Shown in pieces: positions 12,769-25,322 of a DNA stretch of 64,000 nucleotides. The stretch is from Argopecten irradians. Lineage: Eukaryota > Mollusca > Bivalvia > Pectinida > Pectinidae. The stretch covers positions 51,969,997-52,033,996 of the forward strand of contig NC_091135.1 in NCBI RefSeq assembly GCF_041381155.1, written 5' to 3'. The first letter of the stretch is position 1, and each line of letters begins with the position of its first letter. The notes beneath the pieces were generated by a model. That model saw only the letters and a program-made list of their open reading frames with translations, had not been told where the DNA came from and ran no database searches. The translations under genes and the position numbers were made by a program.

Positions 12769-14357
12769 TCATAAAAGATTATGTTGAGTCATTTCACTAA
12801 ATAATTGGCAGTGTATATATATATCAGTGGCATCACCCTATGTGACTTATAAATTACAAGTAATTTATGGTGAACACTATGTACCACTACTGATGATGAT
12901 GAGTTAAATATTTACCTTCTCCATGACAGTCTGGACACACAGATTGCATTTGTTGGACCATACCAGGGCCAAGTTGTCGGAGTGTTACCTTTACACCACG
13001 GCCATTACATGTCCTACATCTGTGCATGGCACCTTCTTTTCCACCAGATCTAGAAAGAAAAGAGACACATCTTCAATTTTCAAAAAACACTAGTAATTCT
13101 TAACAAATGTAAAAAGAATCTTTGTAATGCTAGCATATTTCAATGTATAGAAAATAAAAAGAACCAATTTGTTTTTCCTAGTTTCTTAATTAGCCTAGGC
13201 TGTAATTATGGCTGCCCAAATTATTGACACTAAGTCTTACTAACAATACTTACCCATTGCATTTTGTGCAAATTACTGTTTTGCTGAGTTGCAACTTGGA
13301 TGTTTTCCCATTATATAGGTCTTCAAGTGTTACTCTGAAAATGAAAGTTATAAATGATGCATACTTATTACAGATGTTTATTGTTGTCAAAATCCTAATT
13401 AAGGATACAGTGGATAAATAACATGAAAAATTTTACCTTGAAAATGGAATTGAAATTAATATTCATAAGTTACTTTCAAAATACACATTCCATCAAAAAT
13501 TCTAACAAAATCCAGGACTTCAGTTCATGATAAACATCTACACATAATTGGAGACTCCAATTTATAATTCCTTCCACTTTTTACTGGTAATAATAATATT
13601 AGCAATTTTCCTGAAAAATCACAGAAGATACAAAATCTATGTTTCAGGGAATAACAGTAAATATATTTATTAAACGGTTAAATACCTGAGAGGGTGAAGT
13701 GTGTCCTCGCCCTTCCTTCTACCACGTCGTCCTCCCATTCCACCCATTCCCATTCCTCCCATACCAAATGGACCACCACCAAACATTCCCCAAAACAAAT
13801 CTCCAAACATGTCTGAGAAACCTGTAATATACAAAACATTATTTCTAAAAACCAGCTTAGGGTTGGACAAACAAAGACAAACTTGATATGATAGAGTCTA
13901 CTGAAAACAGGAAATATCTTCTAATTTGTGTCCAGGAACAACATAAAATTCTGACACTACACATTATCTGCTACAAGAACGGAATTATCAGAATAATGCT
14001 TAACATAATATTTATCAACTACTAAGGTATTATTTCTGATCATTCCAAAATATTCTTATCATTAAGTTGAACAGAAACCGATGGCAGTTATGATATTCAT
14101 TTTACCTCCAGCACCGCCACCTCCACCTCCTTCTTTAAGTCCTTGAAGCCCAAACCTGTCATAGGTTTCCCTTTTCTCAGGATTAGAAAGAACTTCATAG
14201 GCAAAACTTATTTCTTTAAACTAGAAAAAAAAATATAATAACTAAACATCAACAACTAAGTAATGTAACAGACTTGTAATGATATAATGCATGCAATGCC
14301 TACAAATTTAGGTTATTACTCGAAAATGTGTAACGTACATTACTTTTCTAGCAATTA

Positions 14358-16092
14358 ACAAGAGGCCCAGAGGGCCTGTATCGCTCTCCTGGTTTGTAAT
14401 GCCAAGTAATGTTCTGAATACAGGTTCATTGTTTATTTTCTGAAGGAATTTTAATATTAACCTCTAAATCCCCTATTGGGCCCCACCCCTCCTGCCCCCA
14501 GGGGGTCAGAGCCAAAATTTATACAAGTTCTGTTCCCATTCCCCCAAGGATGTTTATGGTCAAATTTGGTCACAATCCAAGTAAAACTCTAGGACAAGTA
14601 GTGATTTATAGGATTTACCTCTATTTCCCCTATTGGGCCCCACCCGTCCTGCCCTCCGGGGGCCAGAGCCAAAATTTATACAAGTTCTGTTCCCCTTCCC
14701 CCAAGGATGTTTGTGGCCAAATTTGGTTACAATCCATGCAGAACTCTATGACTAGTAGCGATTTAAAGGATTTACCTCTATTTCCCCTATTGGGCCCCGC
14801 CCCTCCTGCCCCCGGGGGACCAGATCCAAAATTTTATACAAGTTCTGTTCCCCTTCTCCCAAGGATGTTTGTGGCCAAATTTGGTTACAATCCATGCAGA
14901 ACTCTATGACTAGTAGCGATTTAAAGGATTTACCTCTCTTTTCCCCTATTGGGCCCCGCCCCTCCTGCCCCCGGGGGACCAGAGCCAAAATTTATACAAG
15001 TTCTGTTCCCCTTCACCCAAGGATGTTTGTGGCCAAATTTGGTTACATTCCATTCAGAACTCTATGACTAGTAGCGATTTAAAGGATTTACCTCTATTAC
15101 CCCTATTGGGCCCCGCCCCTCCTGCCCCCGCGGGACCAGAGCCAAAATCTATACAAGTTCTGTTTCCCTTCCCCCAAGAATGTTTGTGGCCAAATTTGGT
15201 TACATTCCATTCAGAACTCTATGACTAGTAGCGATTTAAAGGATTTACCTCTATTTCCCCTATTGGGCCCCGCCCCTCCTGCCCCCGCGGGACCAGAGCC
15301 AAAATTTATACAAGTTCTGTTCCCCTTCCCCCAAGGATGTTTGTGGCCAAATTTGGTTACATTCCATTAAGAACTCTATGACTAGTAGCGATTTAAAGGA
15401 TTTACCTCTATTTCCCCTATTGGGCCCCGCCCCTCCTGCCCCTGGGGGATCAGAGCCAAAATTTATACAAGTTCTGATCCCCTTCCCCCAAGGATGTTTG
15501 TGGCCAAATTTGGTTACAATTCATGTAGAACTCTATGACTAGTAGCGATTTAAAGGATTTATCTCTATTACCCTATTGGGCCCCGCCCCTCCTGCCCCCG
15601 GGGACCAGAACCAAAATTTAAACAAGTTCTGTTCCCCTTCCCCCAAGGATGTTTGTGGCCAAATTTAGTTACATTCCATTCAGAACTCTATGACTAGTAG
15701 CAATTTAAAGGATTTACCTCTGTTTCCCCTATTGGGCCCCGCCCCTCCTGCCCCTGGGGGATCAGAGCCAAAATTTATACAAGTTCTGTTCCCCCTCCCC
15801 CAAGGATGTTTGTGGTCAAATTTGGTTACAATCCATGCAGAACTCTATGACAAGTAGCGATTTATAGGATTTACCTCTATTTCCCCTATTGGGCCCCGCC
15901 CCTCCTGCCCCCGGGGGGTCAGAGCCAAAATTTATACAAGTTCTGTTCCCCTTCCCCCAAGGATGTTTGTGGCCAAATTTGGTTACAATCCATGCAGAAC
16001 TCTATGACTAGTAGTAATTTAAAGGAAATGTTGAAGGACTGACGACGGACGCCGCGCCACGACATAAGCTCACCGGCCCGGTGAGCTAAAAA
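14358..16092 (+). mobile_element. Helitron-like element with ~10 157-bp units
   Basis: The left end is ACAAGAGGCCCAGAGGGCCT with GCTCTCCTGG, a one-base change from the family GCTCACCT. About ten 157-bp units follow. Several middle units share TATGACTAGTAGCGATTTAA where the 55-61 kb array has AGGACAAGTAGCGATTTAT. The right end is GACGACGGACGCC, then a compact palindrome CTCACCGGCCCGGTGAG and CTAAAA. It lies in the intron between DNAJA2-like exons 16246-16187 and 14220-14106. Confidence 0.8.
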
Positions 16093-16246
16093 AACTGTAA
16101 GAAAACTTGAAAATTAAAAGGTGACAGAAACTAAACCTTGCCATAAAATGAAGAAATTCAGAACATTAGAAAAGTAGAATTCTCACCTTATCTTCAGCTG
16201 CTGGATTCTTATCGGGATGGAATTCTTTTGCCAACTTATAGTACGA

Positions 16247-16762
16247 CTGCAAAAAGAAACATTTTAATATATTATTTTAATAACTTGACTGGGTTTTTTT
16301 TTAAATTGCAACTCAACAAATTTAGTGATAAAATTACCTACAAATCATTCTTAAAAATGATGTGCTTATGCCATTGCCCAAATTAAAAAGATATGAGCTC
16401 CCAGTACAGTATTCTCCTTCATACTAACTGCAGGTAAATTATAGCTTATCATTACTTTGTGGATTTAAAAATACATTGGCAATATTAATATTCACAACCA
16501 ATGCAAAAACATACACCTTACTATTCACTTCCTAAGTGGATATTAAACACTTTACACATTGGAAACTTGTATAGTTATGAAATGGGACTGAATTTTTCAG
16601 ATAGATCCCGGTTCTAACTGGTCAGGTAGTCACTACATTATCCCTTATTACAGGACTGGAGTCCACAGTGAAATTCAAAGTCTTTTGAGATTTGTCTTGG
16701 AGGGTGTCTTTGAGGGCAGAGACTTTGAGAACAGGTGACTGCATGGTCATGTCATCACGAGG
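16247..16762. other. Gene-free spacer upstream of the DNAJA2-like exons
   Basis: Searched on the minus strand for a first DNAJA2 exon (M-x-N-V-A-D-T-K-L-Y-D-x-L-G-V). None is present, and nothing else is supported. Confidence 0.5.
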
Positions 16763-18174
16763 GGAAAACCACTAACTTGCGTATTATACGCAAACTGGAG
16801 TATAATACCCCAATCATTGGAGTATGGTTTTGTTACTAAAAATAACTAAAAAAGCTTTAAAATGCACTTTTCCCAAATATTTTCACAGATTACATTTATT
16901 TAACTATGAAACAGTACACACATGCAAAAATTTGATTCATTTGCATGTCAGAAAGTATTGAAAATAAATGCAATACTTTGAGAAAACTCAGAAAAGTTGC
17001 ATCAAGTTCATAAGTAACAAACGATACTATTGCACATATTTTAGTAATTGCACTTTATCTTCTACTTCTACTTTATAATGAAACCTTCAACAGGATGAAG
17101 ATTATGTCATATGGTGGTGTGCTAAATACCAAGGATTGAGTAGAAAAAAAAATTGTGAATTTTTTGGTAGTTTTGTGAGGGCTGTTTTGAAAGCTTCGAG
17201 TTTCGTGATTTTACAAATATCTTGATGTAAACTGTTCCAATCTGATATGGCTCGTGGGAAAAATGATTGTTTTCTGACTTGGGTTTTACATGAAGGGACC
17301 TGGATGGTGTGAGCTTGGGAGTGCCTGGTGAGACAAATAGGAGCTACAAGTGCGTCCTTCGATATGTCGATTTGATCATGCACAACTTAGTATCTTGAAG
17401 AAAGTGCAGAGGCGCGTATCCTTGCATTGCTTCTCTAAGGCTGGCTAACCCAGACTGCTCAGCATTGAGCTGACACTGGACATGTTCCTGTGTCTGTTGG
17501 TGACAAAGCGGGCTGCCCTACATGTTGTACCATCTCTATCTGATGTATGTCAGTCTTTGTGTATGGGTCCCAAGCACTATAGGCATATTCTAAAGATGGT
17601 CTTACTAAAAACATATTGGCATGTATTAATGTGATTTTTTGAAAAGTATAACAAAAGCTGAGATTTCAGCAATTTAGGTTTTTTTTAGTAACAAATCCCA
17701 AGGATTTATAAGTGAGAAGGATTCGTGACTGTCTCTTTACACAACTGAACACCACGCGAGACGCCTATGAACCGGGAATAAAAACTGCTTTTCTCAACAA
17801 ATACTTGTCTTATCGAGTCAAACGAAGCACCAATGTAAAGTTTATTAAATTTCACAACCTTTATCACTTGCTTTAAAAACGGAAGATTTAGGAGACATGT
17901 CTTAAATCTTCGTTAAAAAATAAGACAGCTCATGAAATGACGGCTCCGCATCAGAAAGAAAGACAGTAACCCTCGGACCCGCAAGCTACATCAAAGGCTA
18001 CGCCGGCGGATATCAAAGGAAAATCACGGTCAGTGCACAAACACAAAAGCTCCTTCATTGTACTCCCCCAAAACCCAGTGTGACTTATCCTTCTCATATA
18101 TGTCCTTGCAAATCCATACTGCAATGGGTTATAATACTCTAGTTTGCGTATAATACGCAAGTTAGTGGTTTTCC
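16763..18174. mobile_element. TIR element, 1.4 kb, with self-palindromic ends
   Basis: The left end starts GGAAAACCACTAACTTGCG at 16763. The right end is its near-perfect inverse, ending at 18174. The arms match for about 47 bases with three or four differences. Each arm contains TTGCGTATTATACGCAA, which is itself almost palindromic. ACGA lies close to both outer borders (offset by two bases on the left), so the target duplication is uncertain. Inside are a LINE 3' fragment and an 87-codon minus-strand open frame (17951-18214) without recognisable domains. Confidence 0.65.
17102..17640 (-). mobile_element. LINE reverse-transcriptase 3' fragment
   Basis: On the minus strand the segments VRPSLEYAYSAWDPYTK, ARFVTNRHRN and SFFPRAISDWNSLHQDI appear in order. 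This is the typical C-terminal region after the RT domain of CR1/Jockey-like non-LTR retrotransposons (the ...RTIxxWNxLPxxI... tail). The frame breaks at least twice: between the first two segments, and again before the last, plus stop codons. The stop of the final open segment is at 17102. Only the 3' end is present, as expected for 5'-truncated insertion, and it lies inside the 16763-18174 TIR element. Confidence 0.75.
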
Positions 18175-19665
18175 ACGACTTGATCATAGGACAAGGACTC
18201 ACTTGATCATTCATTGCTCAATGACCAGTAAGTTTAATTGATTTAGCATTTCATCTATGCAGAAGACATTGAAACATGATGAGATTTTCTGCTTCAATGT
18301 CTTCTGTTTTAAGCTATTGTAATTGTGTACTTTCATATTAAAACAATCCCACTTAGTCAAATAGTAATCAATAATTCAATGGAAGTAGGAGAGATTTAAT
18401 AGCTATAGAACCAAGCTCGATAAAACACACCAATAGCACTAAAAGGATTTGAAGGAATTGCAAGTTAAGTCTTTATTTAGGCGCAGAAGGTGACGTAATT
18501 TTTGTGAAACTAGAATATTCTCCTTGCTCGCCATTTTGTCGAACAATGAATTGATAATATATTTACATCGACATTTTATATATAGTTCTGCCGTGATTTG
18601 CCCGCATTAAACGATAGAGACATTTAATACGAATAACAGTAAACCCTAATCATGCAAAAAATAATCTGACTTGATTTTTGAACAGTCAGAAAAAAACACA
18701 ACATTTGAATACGCGTAACGCTGCAGAATATAAATTATGTATAAAATACATATGATATGCTCAACTGTATGCCTAACATAACTTTGTGCACATTTGAAAG
18801 ACCAGAAGATTGGCCAATCTGGAAATTTATTAGAATAGTCTATATATTTCCGGTTACCAAGTTGTTAAATATGTTTGAATTTTGTCGTAGACAATATTAG
18901 ACTAAACTAAAGAAGAAGACTTCTTCACCAAAATCCCTCAAGCAATTACTGGATGGATTTTGAATCGGGAAACACTTACGAATACCAAAATAAACAACAT
19001 CGCATGAAATTAAAGTTAGAAATATTATAAAAACATATAATTATCTTAAAAATGATAGCAAAACAACTTAAAGCAATTGCAACATGTTCTTGGCCTTAGT
19101 AACGAAAAAGTGAATTGATCAATTTTGGTTCGCTTTCCGCCCCGTTAAAACGCGTGTTAATCCGTGATTTCCGGTGTCACGAATATGAACAGATTTTTTA
19201 TTTAGAAAAGAATTTTTGTTGTTGTAATTGTTAGAAATAGAACAGAATAAGTTGAAAAATAGGTCATTAATACAATATTTATTTTTTCTTATTGAGGTGG
19301 TGGAGGACTGGTCCCTTCTTACGCAATTTCTACAATTTTGACAGTGGTCTTTGACTCGCTGTCATAAACAAACCAACACGTAAACTTAAAAATTTAAAAT
19401 ATGTTTTATATGTTTAAAATATTCTCCATAAGTTTTTCATCAGTTAAAATAACACAAAGTTCTCCCATTACTTACTAATTTAATATTTACAGCCAAAATC
19501 CGTGTTTTTTGTTCGAGCACTTGTCACGGGAGTCTAGTATGTATACAATGTATATAGTTTTGCATGGTTATCACCTAAATATCGTGACCTCCATTTAACT
19601 ATTGGTATATACGTTAAAAGTTACCAAAGAAGTAAAATGGTTACTACATTGTAACAATTTCCCGT
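18175..19665. other. Gene-free AT-rich stretch
   Basis: No exon, RNA gene or clear repeat was recognised on either strand. A minus-strand ATGGCGAGC near 18540 lacks J-domain sequence and a plausible donor. Confidence 0.5.
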
Positions 19666-19745
19666 CAGCTTCTGGGGGGCTTCGCCCCCATACCCCCTAC
19701 CGGGGCTTCGCCCCTGGACACCCCCAGGCATGCAGGCCTATCCAG
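19666..19745. repeat. GC-rich hairpin-forming repeat remnant
   Basis: GGGGGGCTTCGCCCCC and CGGGGCTTCGCCCC are two adjacent CTTCG-loop hairpins in a strongly AT-rich neighbourhood. They resemble decayed repeat sequence. No family is assigned. Confidence 0.5.
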
Positions 19746-20359
19746 ACCTAGCTACGCCGTTGCATGTTTGGTATTGTAACCTCATCTTAGACCATCGTTA
19801 TATATTTTCTGAGTGTTATTAATATTTTGAGAAACCTTTATGTAAAGAGGTAGTGTGCCTTTAAACTGTATGGACACATTAATTCAGGTCCAAATTAATT
19901 TACTAGTATTTGAATTATACCATGTTTCTGAGGTTATAGTAACTAATAACCGTATTTTTTTAAAAGTGTGTCAATATCGAGTGGAGATTAAGTAAAGTTA
20001 AAATTTAAGTCATATTATTTTTGGGGGTTTTTGCTTTCTTTGCAATGAGGTGCATACATTGACAGAAACATATAATGCTATTACAGCACTAAAGTTGACA
20101 AAATATTCGTTAAACAAATTTTGATGTAACTTGTCTGCTACAAAATGACCGTAGTCGTAGCCTTACTTGTCTAAAACATCATTTTATGATATCATATACG
20201 TTTATAACTTATGTCATTAAAATATTAAATATAGCTATCAGATGTATGCGTTTTGGATTCATTTGCATAAAACTCCAATCTGATTAAAATGACGACACTC
20301 ACAATTATCATTTCTAAATGCAGGTAACTTTAAATCGAAAATTTACCGTGTTAAAAACG

Positions 20360-20660
20360 CTTTAAAATCATCAAAATACATTATAAAACTAATCTCAGCC
20401 ATTCAAAATCGTAACATTTTTCTCGGGGGAGATCCAAGGCCCACCAAACAGCAAAAAATTGCGTCTTCAGCGCTTGCAAATTCAACCAAATGCATTGTAA
20501 AACTCATCTCTCTCATTCAAAATTGTACAATTTTTTTCCGGGGGTAAACCCCCACACCCTTCAAACACCAAAATCTCCGCAAAATCATCAAAATTCTAAA
20601 TCGTAATATTTTTCCAGGGGATACCGCGGACCCCCCCAAAATCCCACGCTAATTTGCGTA
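20360..20660. repeat. Three imperfect ~100-bp repeats
   Basis: Three successive segments share CTCATTCAAAAT-like, CGTAACATTTTT-like and CCGGGGG-like blocks (near 20398, 20514 and 20600). Each ends in a C-rich run. They may be remnants of an older tandem or transposon interior. No open frame crosses them. Confidence 0.5.
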
Positions 20661-20869
20661 TTCATTGATTTCCTGTTAGCGACGCCACTTTCTATATAGA
20701 ACTGATGTGTACAAGGATTATATGTAATGATATATGAAAAAAATCAAGTATCTCCTGTGGCGCGCGAGGTGGGAGGGGGGGTTGGGTTACGAAATATTGA
20801 GGACCTTTGCCTCCCCATTACGTTTCATCTTCCTTCTCCACTGTCATACCATTATGCAACTGAACATAA

Positions 20870-23170
20870 ATGAAGGTCAAGGTCATTCATTTGAACAAGC
20901 TTTGTAGCCCTTCATTCCATCATGTTACAGGCCGAATATCAGGTCTCTAGACTGTTTGGGTATAAAGAAGAAGTCGTTTAAAGATTTTAGCCTATTTGAC
21001 CCCTGTGACCTTGAATGGAAGTCAAGGTCATTCATTTGAACAAACTTTGTAGCGCTTCATCCCAACATGTCCCATGCTCAATATCAGGTCTCTAGCCTTC
21101 TTGGTTATTAAAAAGAAGTCGTTTAAAGATTTTAGTCTATTTGAAACCTGTGACCTTGAATGACGATCAAGGTCATTCATTTGAACAAACTTGGTAGCGC
21201 TTCATCCCAGCATGCCACAGGCCCAATATCAGGTCCCTAGGCTGTTTGGTTATCAAGAAGAAGTCGTTTAAAGATTTTAGCCTTTTTGACCCCTGTGACC
21301 TTGAATGAAGGTCAAGGTCATTCATTTAAACAAACTTGGTAGCGCTTCATCCCAGCATGCCACAGGCCCAATATCAGGTCCCTAGGCTGTTTGGTTATTA
21401 AGAAGAAGTCGTTTAAAGATTTTAGCCTTTTTGACCCCTGTGACCTTGAATGAAGGTCAAGGTCATTCATTTGAACAAACTTGGTAGCCCTCTATCCCAG
21501 TATGTCACAGACCTAATATCAGGTCTCTAGGCCTCTTGGTTATATAAAAGAAGTCTGTTGTAGATTTTCACCTATTTGACCCCTGTGACCTTGAATGAAG
21601 GTCAAGGTCATTCAGTTGAACAAACCTGGTAGTGCTTCATCCCAACATGTCCCATGCCCAATATCAGGTCTCTAGCCTTCTTGGTTATTAAAAAGAAGTC
21701 GTTTAAAGATTTTAGTCTATTTGAAACCTGTGACCTTGAATGACGATCAAGGTCATTCATTTGAACAAACTTGGTAGCCCTTCATCCCAGCATGCCACAG
21801 GCCCAATATCAGGTCCCTAGGCTGTTTGGTTATCAAGAAGAAGTCGTTTAAAGATTTTAGCCTTTTTGACCCCTGTGACCTTGAATGAAGGTCAAGGTCA
21901 TTCATTTAAACAAACTTGGTAGCGCTTCATCCCAGCATGCCACAGGCCCAATATCAGGTCCCTAGGCTGTTTGGTTATTAAGAAGAAGTCGTTTAAAGAT
22001 TTTAGCCTTTTTGACCCCTGTGACCTTGAATGAAGGTCAAGGTCATTCATTTGAACAAACTTGGTAGCCCTCTATCCCAGTATGTCACAGACCTAATATC
22101 AGGTCTCTAGGCCTCTTGGTTATATAAAAGAAGTCTGTTGTAGATTTTCACCTATTTGACCCCTGTGACCTTGAATGAAGGTCAAGGTCATTCAGTTGAA
22201 CAAACCTGGTAGCCTTTCATCACAGCATGCTATAACTCAAATTTCAGGACTCTAGTAGTTCTAGATAAAGAATTCTTTACTAGGTAACTTATTGGAACAA
22301 ACTTGGTAGCCTTTCACATCAGCAGGTTACATACATCTAGGCCTTTTAGTTATTGTCAATAAGGAGTTTAAAGGGACAATTCAATGAGGCTAATTCTGTT
22401 ACATCTGCACGAAGCAAACTATGACATAAATGTATTGTTCTACATTCCTTATGAAACATATGACAAGAAATATTGACAAATTTCACAACATTGTTTAGTG
22501 TTTTGATTGATACCATTGAAATTCCAAATCGTTGATCAATACTATTAAGCAGGTACAACATGTACGCTGTACCCATACCCTTGCCAAAGTCATGCATGTT
22601 AAACAAATGCAGTACATAACCACTGAGGAGTTGATGAAATTATTAAGGTAAACACACTACTGTAAGACCGATTTGAGTAGTTCTAGATAAAGAATTCTTT
22701 ACTACACTTTACTACACTGGCAAGGTCCAGGATTCAGCATACATGGCATCCGACCACTCTGTGTAATAGCGGACAGTAAGCGATTTTGAACATTTCACAT
22801 ACATTTCACTACAGTGGGCTTTTCTGGCATACCACGGCAAAACCAACTAACCTAATTTCTATAAGAAATGGTTTGATTCCGAAATATGTGCAAATTTTAA
22901 TGTACTCTTAGACTGAATTGTCCCTTTAAAGACTTTCAACTTATTACGCCCCCCTGACCTTGGATGAAGGTCAAAGTAATTAATTCTAACAACTTGGTAG
23001 CCCTTCATCCCAGCATGCAACAGGTCAAATATCAGGTCTCTAGGTCTTTTAGTTTTTGAGAAAAGTCATAAGAAATGTTAGAGAAGTTTACAAACTGTGG
23101 ACAAAGCACCATGACCTCAAAAATTATGACCTGTTATCGTAAAGGAGGTCAAGGCCATTCAAATAGACGT
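20870..23170 (+). repeat. 145-bp tandem array with 580-bp higher-order copies
   Basis: About 12-14 units of roughly 145 bp, marked by TGACCTTGAATGAAGGTCAA, GTCATTCATTTGAACAAACT, CAGCATGCCACAGGCCCAAT and AAGAAGAAGTCGTTTAAAGA. The block starting at about 21150 (unit variant TGACGATCAAGG) recurs at about 21730, and four successive units are nearly identical between the two, giving a higher-order period near 580 bp. The edges are diverged. A TTAA-flanked MITE interrupts the array at 22372. Diverged single units occur at 34.75-35.2 kb and, inverted, at 46.68-46.98 kb. Confidence 0.8.
22372..22925. mobile_element. TTAA-flanked (piggyBac-like) MITE, 554 bp
   Basis: The termini are AGGGACAATTCAATGAG and, inverted, AGGGACAATTCAGTCT, each preceded by TTAA. 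Units of the surrounding array without the insertion read GTTTAAAGATTTTAG, and the interrupted unit reads GTTTAA...TTAAAGACTTTCA, so the array itself supplies the empty site and supports TTAA as the target. An 86-codon minus-strand open frame at 22346-22606 has no recognised domain. TTAA specificity is known for piggyBac, so the affiliation is inferred. Confidence 0.75.
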
Positions 23171-25322
23171 AAGTCTCAAACTGAGGCTAGTTAGTACCCA
23201 AGACTGTCCAATATTTAACAAGATAGGCTTATATCTTACTTAAAACTTTGTTTATGTGTGATCGTTTCACTGTCTAATGATAGGATATAAGAGGACTTCT
23301 ACTTACATGCTGTCAGTTGCATATTTGTGCGATGTATGAAAATATCAACAGTGTCTATTTGATTATGAATACTGTATACATATTACATTTTTGTGTAAAA
23401 TATGACCTAATTAATGAAGTATTCATCATAACATGTTATCTAATGGTGATGACTTGTGTAACAAGAATCCCTACATATACTATTATAGCCACGTGAACAT
23501 ACACAAATCCTATCATAATCTACATACACACTTGCTTTTAATGCTAAACAAACAATGAAGCATGTGAACAGAAGAGCACAAAGTGAAAGTAAAATTTCAG
23601 AATGCATTTTATTAAACAGAACATATACAATGTATAACTAAACATCAATAAATTAAAACAAATATGATAAATTTAAGGCAACTGTTTTATATGTACTATT
23701 TCATGACCATCCTCAGTTAAATACTACAAAAATGCACTGAATATTAAGCTGCGATATAATGAAATGTGCAAGATTTAAATCACAAATTCAAAATAATATA
23801 ATGTAATCAACCATGCACCAAGTCACTAGTAACTTCAACGACAACACTTATATCTGCCTTCAGTATTTGTCACCAACAGAAACATGTATTTGACCATCTG
23901 ATCATACTGGGTAACATCTTGTAAACATCTTGTCAATGAAATTTGTAAGCATGGGAAACATATATTAAGCCTACTGAGTTGGTATTCCTGTTATAATTAA
24001 ATCATTTATATATAATTAATAGAAAATTATGTGTAATTTTAAGTTCAAGATAACCAAATTCACATTTGCTTGATCATTCTAACAGAGTTCAACAGTCAGA
24101 GTACCAAGATATAGAGGAAATTAATGAAACCAACATATATGTTCAGTACATGTACAGGTACATGACACTTCTTAAAAATTCAAACTTTGATCAATTTCTA
24201 TCAACTATTCTTACATTTTTCATGAAGCTCATAGACTGATATTCAAATTCAATTTCGTAATTTCATCATGCTGTAAATATATTCCAATTCATATTATAAT
24301 ATTCTGGACAGGCTACCAGTCTTAAGAAAATCAAAATTATCAATACATTTAAATTTGGCTTAGGAATTTAAATCTGAAGAATATCAAAACTCATATCTGG
24401 TGCACGTAGCCAGTAAGTCCAGAAATGAAATTTTGAATCATGCAAATTATGCACTGTACAACACTTCTGTGTAATAAACTTTTAGTAGATCAAGTTCCAC
24501 GGATGCTCCACAGAAGCACACAATAAAGTGTATATATAAATTGTATATTAGTTTTCATTTCATTAAAATGTATAACATAAATGAACAAAAATTGGACACT
24601 AACAATATCTATACAGGAATTTCCTAAAGTAACAGACTCTGAACACTTGTGTCAATTTATGTCATCAATTAAATCAGTGTCAAATTGATAGGGTAACAAT
24701 TTAGAAATCAAAATAGGAACAGTTTGAATCTTATTTTCAATCAGATTGAAAATGGGTTTGGTACATAAAAGCTGTCATTGCATTGAGAATAAGAAATACA
24801 TACTTGGATACCTTTGTTAAAACAACACAATCTTAAATTTCAACTTCATTATAAATTACCTGGGTATACATTCAGATCTAGTAGTCTCAAGACTTGTAGT
24901 CTCAGATTTGTTAGTGACAGCGCATCTTTAGGCCAATACTTTTCTATAGTAAATCACATGCACAATAAAGTTGGACATATTTATGAATCATAATAACCTT
25001 GCACACCTTTCAAAAAGCATTTTAATTAAATTTAATCAACATTTTTTATTAAATTTAATCAACATTATATTTCATTCTATTTCACCAGAATTTGAGCATG
25101 AACTTGATATCAATATTGTAAAATAATATAATCGGAAATTGTTGCAAAGATCCTAATTGAGCAAAATTGAAAAAATGCAAGAAATGTTATTTAACTAGAT
25201 AATAATTATGTAGTATGATATTCAAATGAAACATGATATGAGTAATCAATACTGATGTTAGTTTTGTACCAAGAGAATCTTGATAAGGCCAAAGGGTGTG
25301 ATTGAATGACACTAAGCAGATA
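23171..25322. other. Downstream flank / likely 3' UTR side of ZNF341
   Basis: AT-rich, with no exon visible. It adjoins the ZNF341 stop codon at 25323-25325, so its high-coordinate part may be 3' UTR. A short direct duplication of ATTAAATTTAATCAACAT lies at about 25022-25065. Confidence 0.5.

Larger units (their letters stand above)
7711..16246 (-). pseudogene. DNAJA2: DNAJA2-type Hsp40, broken or misassembled copy
   Basis: Type I DnaJ co-chaperone of Hsp70. Exons, high to low coordinate: 16246-16187 (J domain with HPD in KEFHPDKNPAAEDK), 14220-14106 (rest of J domain and start of Gly-rich linker), 13821-13686 (Gly/Phe/Met linker), 13334-13254, 13049-12916 and c. 11731-11587 (CxxC zinc-finger region and start of the substrate domain), 8310-8111, 7841-7711 (substrate domain). 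The first six are open, with matching splice phases. Exon 8310-8111 shifts frame twice, after QQEHE and after FTLKHLD. Exon 7841-7711 shifts twice, around VIKGEGKP and before KIPFDKGD. The invariant Gly of the F-x-GEGDQ motif reads Trp. The exon starting MANVADTKLYD and the C-terminal exon ending in a CaaX box were not found. Because introns are kept, it is not a processed copy. Either it is a decaying duplicate or the assembly carries indels here; ZNF341 and GALNS nearby are clean, which favours decay. Confidence 0.7.

Noticed and set aside
18500-18545. Minus-strand ATGGCGAGC as a possible first DNAJA2 exon
   Set aside because: The following codons do not encode the conserved D-T-x-L-Y-D-x-L-G-V start of the J domain.
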